A DNA stretch of 64,000 nt, taken from contig NZ_FTPU01000012.1 in assembly GCF_900108115.1 (NCBI RefSeq), forward strand, positions 28,877-92,876. Direction: 5' to 3'. Position numbers and translations under genes: made by a program. Shown here in pieces: positions 61,887 to 64,000 of this stretch (position 1 is the stretch's first letter; every line of letters begins with the position of its first letter). Source of the DNA: Epilithonimonas bovis DSM 19482. GTDB taxonomy: Bacteria > Bacteroidota > Bacteroidia > Flavobacteriales > Weeksellaceae. Under the pieces are notes generated by a model that worked only from the letters and a program-made list of their open reading frames with translations, made no database searches and was not told the origin of the DNA.

Positions 61887-61894
61887 TACCTTTG
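61887..61894 (+). promoter_or_regulatory. -7 element of rseP
   Basis: TACCTTTG fits TAnnTTTG, 26 bases before the rseP ATG. No convincing -33 TTTG is present. Confidence 0.5.
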
Positions 61895-61920
61895 CATACC
61901 TTTAATATTAACATTAATCA

Positions 61921-63390
61921 ATGACACTTACACAATTATTTCAATTTATATTAAGTATCTCTATACTTGTAACTTTACATGAGATTGGCCACTTTTTACC
62001 GGCCAGATGGTTCAAAACCAAAGTTGATAAATTCTTTTTATTTTTCGATCCTTATTTCTCCATTTTCTCTATGAAGAAAATTAACGGGAAATGGCAGTAC
62101 AAATTCTTTTCTCAAAACCAACCGACTGAGGAAGAAGTGGTGATAGACGGCAAAAAAGTCGTTCAGCCGATTGATATTACCAAACTTCCGGATAGCGACT
62201 GGAGAAAACATGATGGTGTAAAATACGGTATTGGCTGGTTGCCTTTTGGTGGTTATGTAAAAATCGCCGGGATGGTGGACGAGAGTATGGATACCGAGCA
62301 GCTTAAAAAACCGGCACAACCTTGGGAATTCCGTGCAAAACCGGCTTGGCAAAGGCTGATTATTATGATGGGTGGTGTAACCGTTAATTTCTTTTTGGCC
62401 TGGTTCATCTATTCGTGCCTATCTTACTTTAAGGGAGAAACTTTCCATGACAATTCTAAATTCGAAAACGGAATTGCAGTTTCTGATGCTGGTAGAAAAA
62501 TGGGACTGGAAACAGGGGATAAAATCCTGAAAATTGATGGTAAACCTGCGGAAAGAAGGGAAACGTCTATCGTGAATATGCTTTTTGCCAACAATGCAAC
62601 AGTCCTGAGACACGGAAAAGAGGTGACATTCCCAATTAACGAGGATGGTGTTGCAGATGTTTTACATGCCAATGAGGCACGTCTCTATTTTAGCCCGCGT
62701 TTTCCTGCCGTTATTGACAGCCTGGCTCCAAATATGCCTGCCATAAAAGCAGGGCTGCAAAAAGGCGATGCCATTGTTGCGGTTAATGGTAAGGCAACAC
62801 CATATTTTGATCAGCTGAGCAGTAATCTAAAAAATCATAAAGGACAAACTGTGGAGCTCTCACTCATTAGAAACCAAAAACCGGAAAAAGTCACTGTGCA
62901 GGTTACTGCTGATGGTAAACTGGGATTCTCACCAGATACAAAGGTTGCTGAAAGTTATTTGGCAAAAAGCGAAACAACAAAACATTATTCTTTTCTACAG
63001 GCAATCCCTAGGGGACTTACAAGAACTATTGATGTGCTGACAATGCAGATTAAGCAGTTCAAAATTATCTTCAATACAAAAACACAGGGCTATAAAAAAG
63101 TGGGTGGCCCGATAGCCATTATCAAACAAATGCCGGAAACCATCAACTGGGAGTTTTTCTGGGGTTTTACAGCGATGTTCTCTATATGGCTGGCTTTCCT
63201 TAATCTGATTCCAATACCGGGATTAGATGGTGGTCATGTACTGTTTACTTTGTGGGAAATTATCACAGGCAAGCCGGTTCCGCAGAAAGTTTTGGAAAAT
63301 GCACAAATGATAGGTGTGATTTTTTTACTCGGCCTAATGGTGTTAATATTTGGAAATGACATTGTTAAGTGGATCACCGGAAAATTCTAA
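61921..63390 (+). CDS. rseP: Site-2 protease RseP
   Basis: 489 residues. Zinc motif HEIGH (20-24) in the first membrane helix, a PDZ pair in the centre (about 170-330, GLQKGDAIVAVNGK), and the third metal ligand in LIPIPGLDGGHV near the end (catalytic Asp). It cuts membrane-bound anti-sigma factors or signal peptides in the membrane. The insertion after residue 40 and length (489) are normal for Bacteroidota. Followed by a tRNA gene with its own promoter. Confidence 0.96.
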   Translation: MTLTQLFQFILSISILVTLHEIGHFLPARWFKTKVDKFFLFFDPYFSIFSMKKINGKWQYKFFSQNQPTEEEVVIDGKKVVQPIDITKLPDSDWRKHDGVKYGIGWLPFGGYVKIAGMVDESMDTEQLKKPAQPWEFRAKPAWQRLIIMMGGVTVNFFLAWFIYSCLSYFKGETFHDNSKFENGIAVSDAGRKMGLETGDKILKIDGKPAERRETSIVNMLFANNATVLRHGKEVTFPINEDGVADVLHANEARLYFSPRFPAVIDSLAPNMPAIKAGLQKGDAIVAVNGKATPYFDQLSSNLKNHKGQTVELSLIRNQKPEKVTVQVTADGKLGFSPDTKVAESYLAKSETTKHYSFLQAIPRGLTRTIDVLTMQIKQFKIIFNTKTQGYKKVGGPIAIIKQMPETINWEFFWGFTAMFSIWLAFLNLIPIPGLDGGHVLFTLWEIITGKPVPQKVLENAQMIGVIFLLGLMVLIFGNDIVKWITGKF

Positions 63391-63420
63391 ATAATTTTTT
63401 TTAAAAAGTTTGAAAAAAGT

Positions 63421-63451
63421 TTTGGAAGAATAAAAAAAGTTTCTATATTTG
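63421..63451 (+). promoter_or_regulatory. Promoter of tRNA-Asn
   Basis: TTTG (63421-63424), 19-base spacer, TATATTTG (63444-63451): a full consensus match, 26 bases before the tRNA. Confidence 0.78.
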
Positions 63452-63477
63452 CACACGCTTAAAGCAAAAAGAAACAT

Positions 63478-63551
63478 TCCTCCTTAGCTCAGTTGGTTAG
63501 AGCATCTGACTGTTAATCAGAGGGTCGCTGGTTCGAGCCCAGCAGGAGGAG
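63478..63551 (+). tRNA. tRNA-Asn (GTT)
   Basis: 74 bases. Acceptor stem TCCTCCT (63478-63484) pairs with AGGAGGA (63544-63550), discriminator G63551. D arm AGCTCAGTTGGTTAGAGC; anticodon stem TCTGA/TCAGA with loop CTGTTAA (anticodon GTT); T loop GTTCGAG. CCA is not encoded. Confidence 0.97.
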
Positions 63552-63562
63552 CGCTGAAAACG

Positions 63563-63595
63563 AGACACTTACAGAAATGTGAGTGTCTTTTTTTA
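63563..63595 (+). terminator. Terminator after tRNA-Asn
   Basis: AGACACTTACA (63563-63573) pairs with TGTGAGTGTCT (63578-63588, one G-U) around GAAA, then seven Ts. Confidence 0.92.
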
Positions 63596-63672
63596 TATTT
63601 GTCACGAACATTTCACGAACAAAAGTATTTTATTTTAATGCTATTTTTGGGATCAAGATCAAACCTTGGGGA

Positions 63673-64000
63673 CTAGGCAAAAATTTTAGATAATCTGAAA
63701 AGGAAAAATACTTTGTCTTTAACACCTCTAAGCTGCATTCTGAATTGCTTTATTTTCGAATTAAACGATTCTGCAGATGCATTGGTACTTCTTCTTTCAA
63801 AATAATTCAGGATGTCATTATAATGGTTTGTAATCGTATTTTTAAGTGTTGAAAAGGATTTAAAACCTGATTCTTCCACATCTTTAAACCAATGGGCAAG
63901 TTTGAGCATTGCTACAGATTTTAATGTGTTCTGATTATAAATTTTCCTTAGTTTATCGGATAAATTGTAAGCTTTTTCCAAATCTGGATATTCATTAAAC
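63673..64000 (-). mobile_element. ISL3/ISAon1-like transposase, C-terminal part (5' end beyond window)
   Basis: The frame ends in a TAG at 63673 and runs open to the window edge. Motifs: HWFKDVEESGFKSFSTLKNTI, NYFERRSTNASAESFNSKIK and the tail LRGVKDKVFFLFRLSKIFA match the C-terminus of ISAon1-type (ISL3-related) DDE transposases; the last catalytic Glu (ASAESFN) is seen. It starts 78 bases past the tRNA-Asn terminator. The insertion end must lie between 63595 and 63672, but I could not fix the inverted repeat. Completeness cannot be judged. Confidence 0.85.

Noticed and set aside
1..64000. CRISPR arrays, prophage, rRNA operon, restriction or other defence islands
   Set aside because: No regularly spaced repeats, no phage or defence gene families and no rRNA motifs were seen on either strand.

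Overview
The window is a 64-kb piece of a low-GC Bacteroidota chromosome. It is most likely Flavobacteriia of the Chryseobacterium/Weeksellaceae type. Evidence: promoters of the TTTG-N18-19-TAnnTTTG class, no Shine-Dalgarno-like leaders, a MurF-Alr fusion, LytTR two-component genes with 2TM proteins, TonB receptors with carboxypeptidase-regulatory domains, and an ISAon1-like transposase. Genus is an inference from protein resemblance.

Layout. 0-4 kb: 3' end of mnmA, a small exported protein, and a minus-strand operon of histidine kinase-2TM fusion, two 2TM proteins and a LytTR regulator. 4-9 kb: a radical SAM protein, menD, and pabB with a pabC-like gene. 9-17 kb: a TonB receptor divergent from sodC, then yraN, ldcA, a LysE exporter, rnr and rpiB. 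17.25-17.9 kb: an AT-rich gene-free stretch with clustered DnaA boxes (candidate oriC), then pgk. 19-28 kb: a minus-strand run tdk, murF-alr, patatin/BamA-like protein, ybeY, mnmG, methyltransferase; mnmG is bracketed by two perfect parS palindromes. 28-35 kb: rsmI, fabG, lutABC with a nucleosidase. 35-46 kb: guaC, a glycosyltransferase, a probable copper TonB receptor cluster, mutS, small lipoproteins and a truncated thioredoxin. 46-50 kb: thioesterase, thiL, M48 protease, AraC regulator. 50-57 kb: a compact minus-strand chain pgi, toxin-antitoxin pair, folD, queE, sugar transferase, mlaE, mlaF, beta-barrel protein. 57-64 kb: cydAB, pirin, rseP, tRNA-Asn and the edge of an insertion sequence.

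Most genes are core housekeeping. The most notable non-coding signals are: (1) the oriC/parS region; (2) a 21-bp-spaced tandem operator placed identically upstream of the LytTR kinase operon and the 9.2-kb TonB receptor, linking the two as one regulatory circuit; (3) a ~140-bp dispersed intergenic repeat in three copies; (4) a second, ~50-bp hairpin repeat in three copies; (5) a candidate small RNA at 50.0-50.1 kb. I saw no CRISPR array, prophage, rRNA operon or obvious defence island, and no wholly new multi-gene system.
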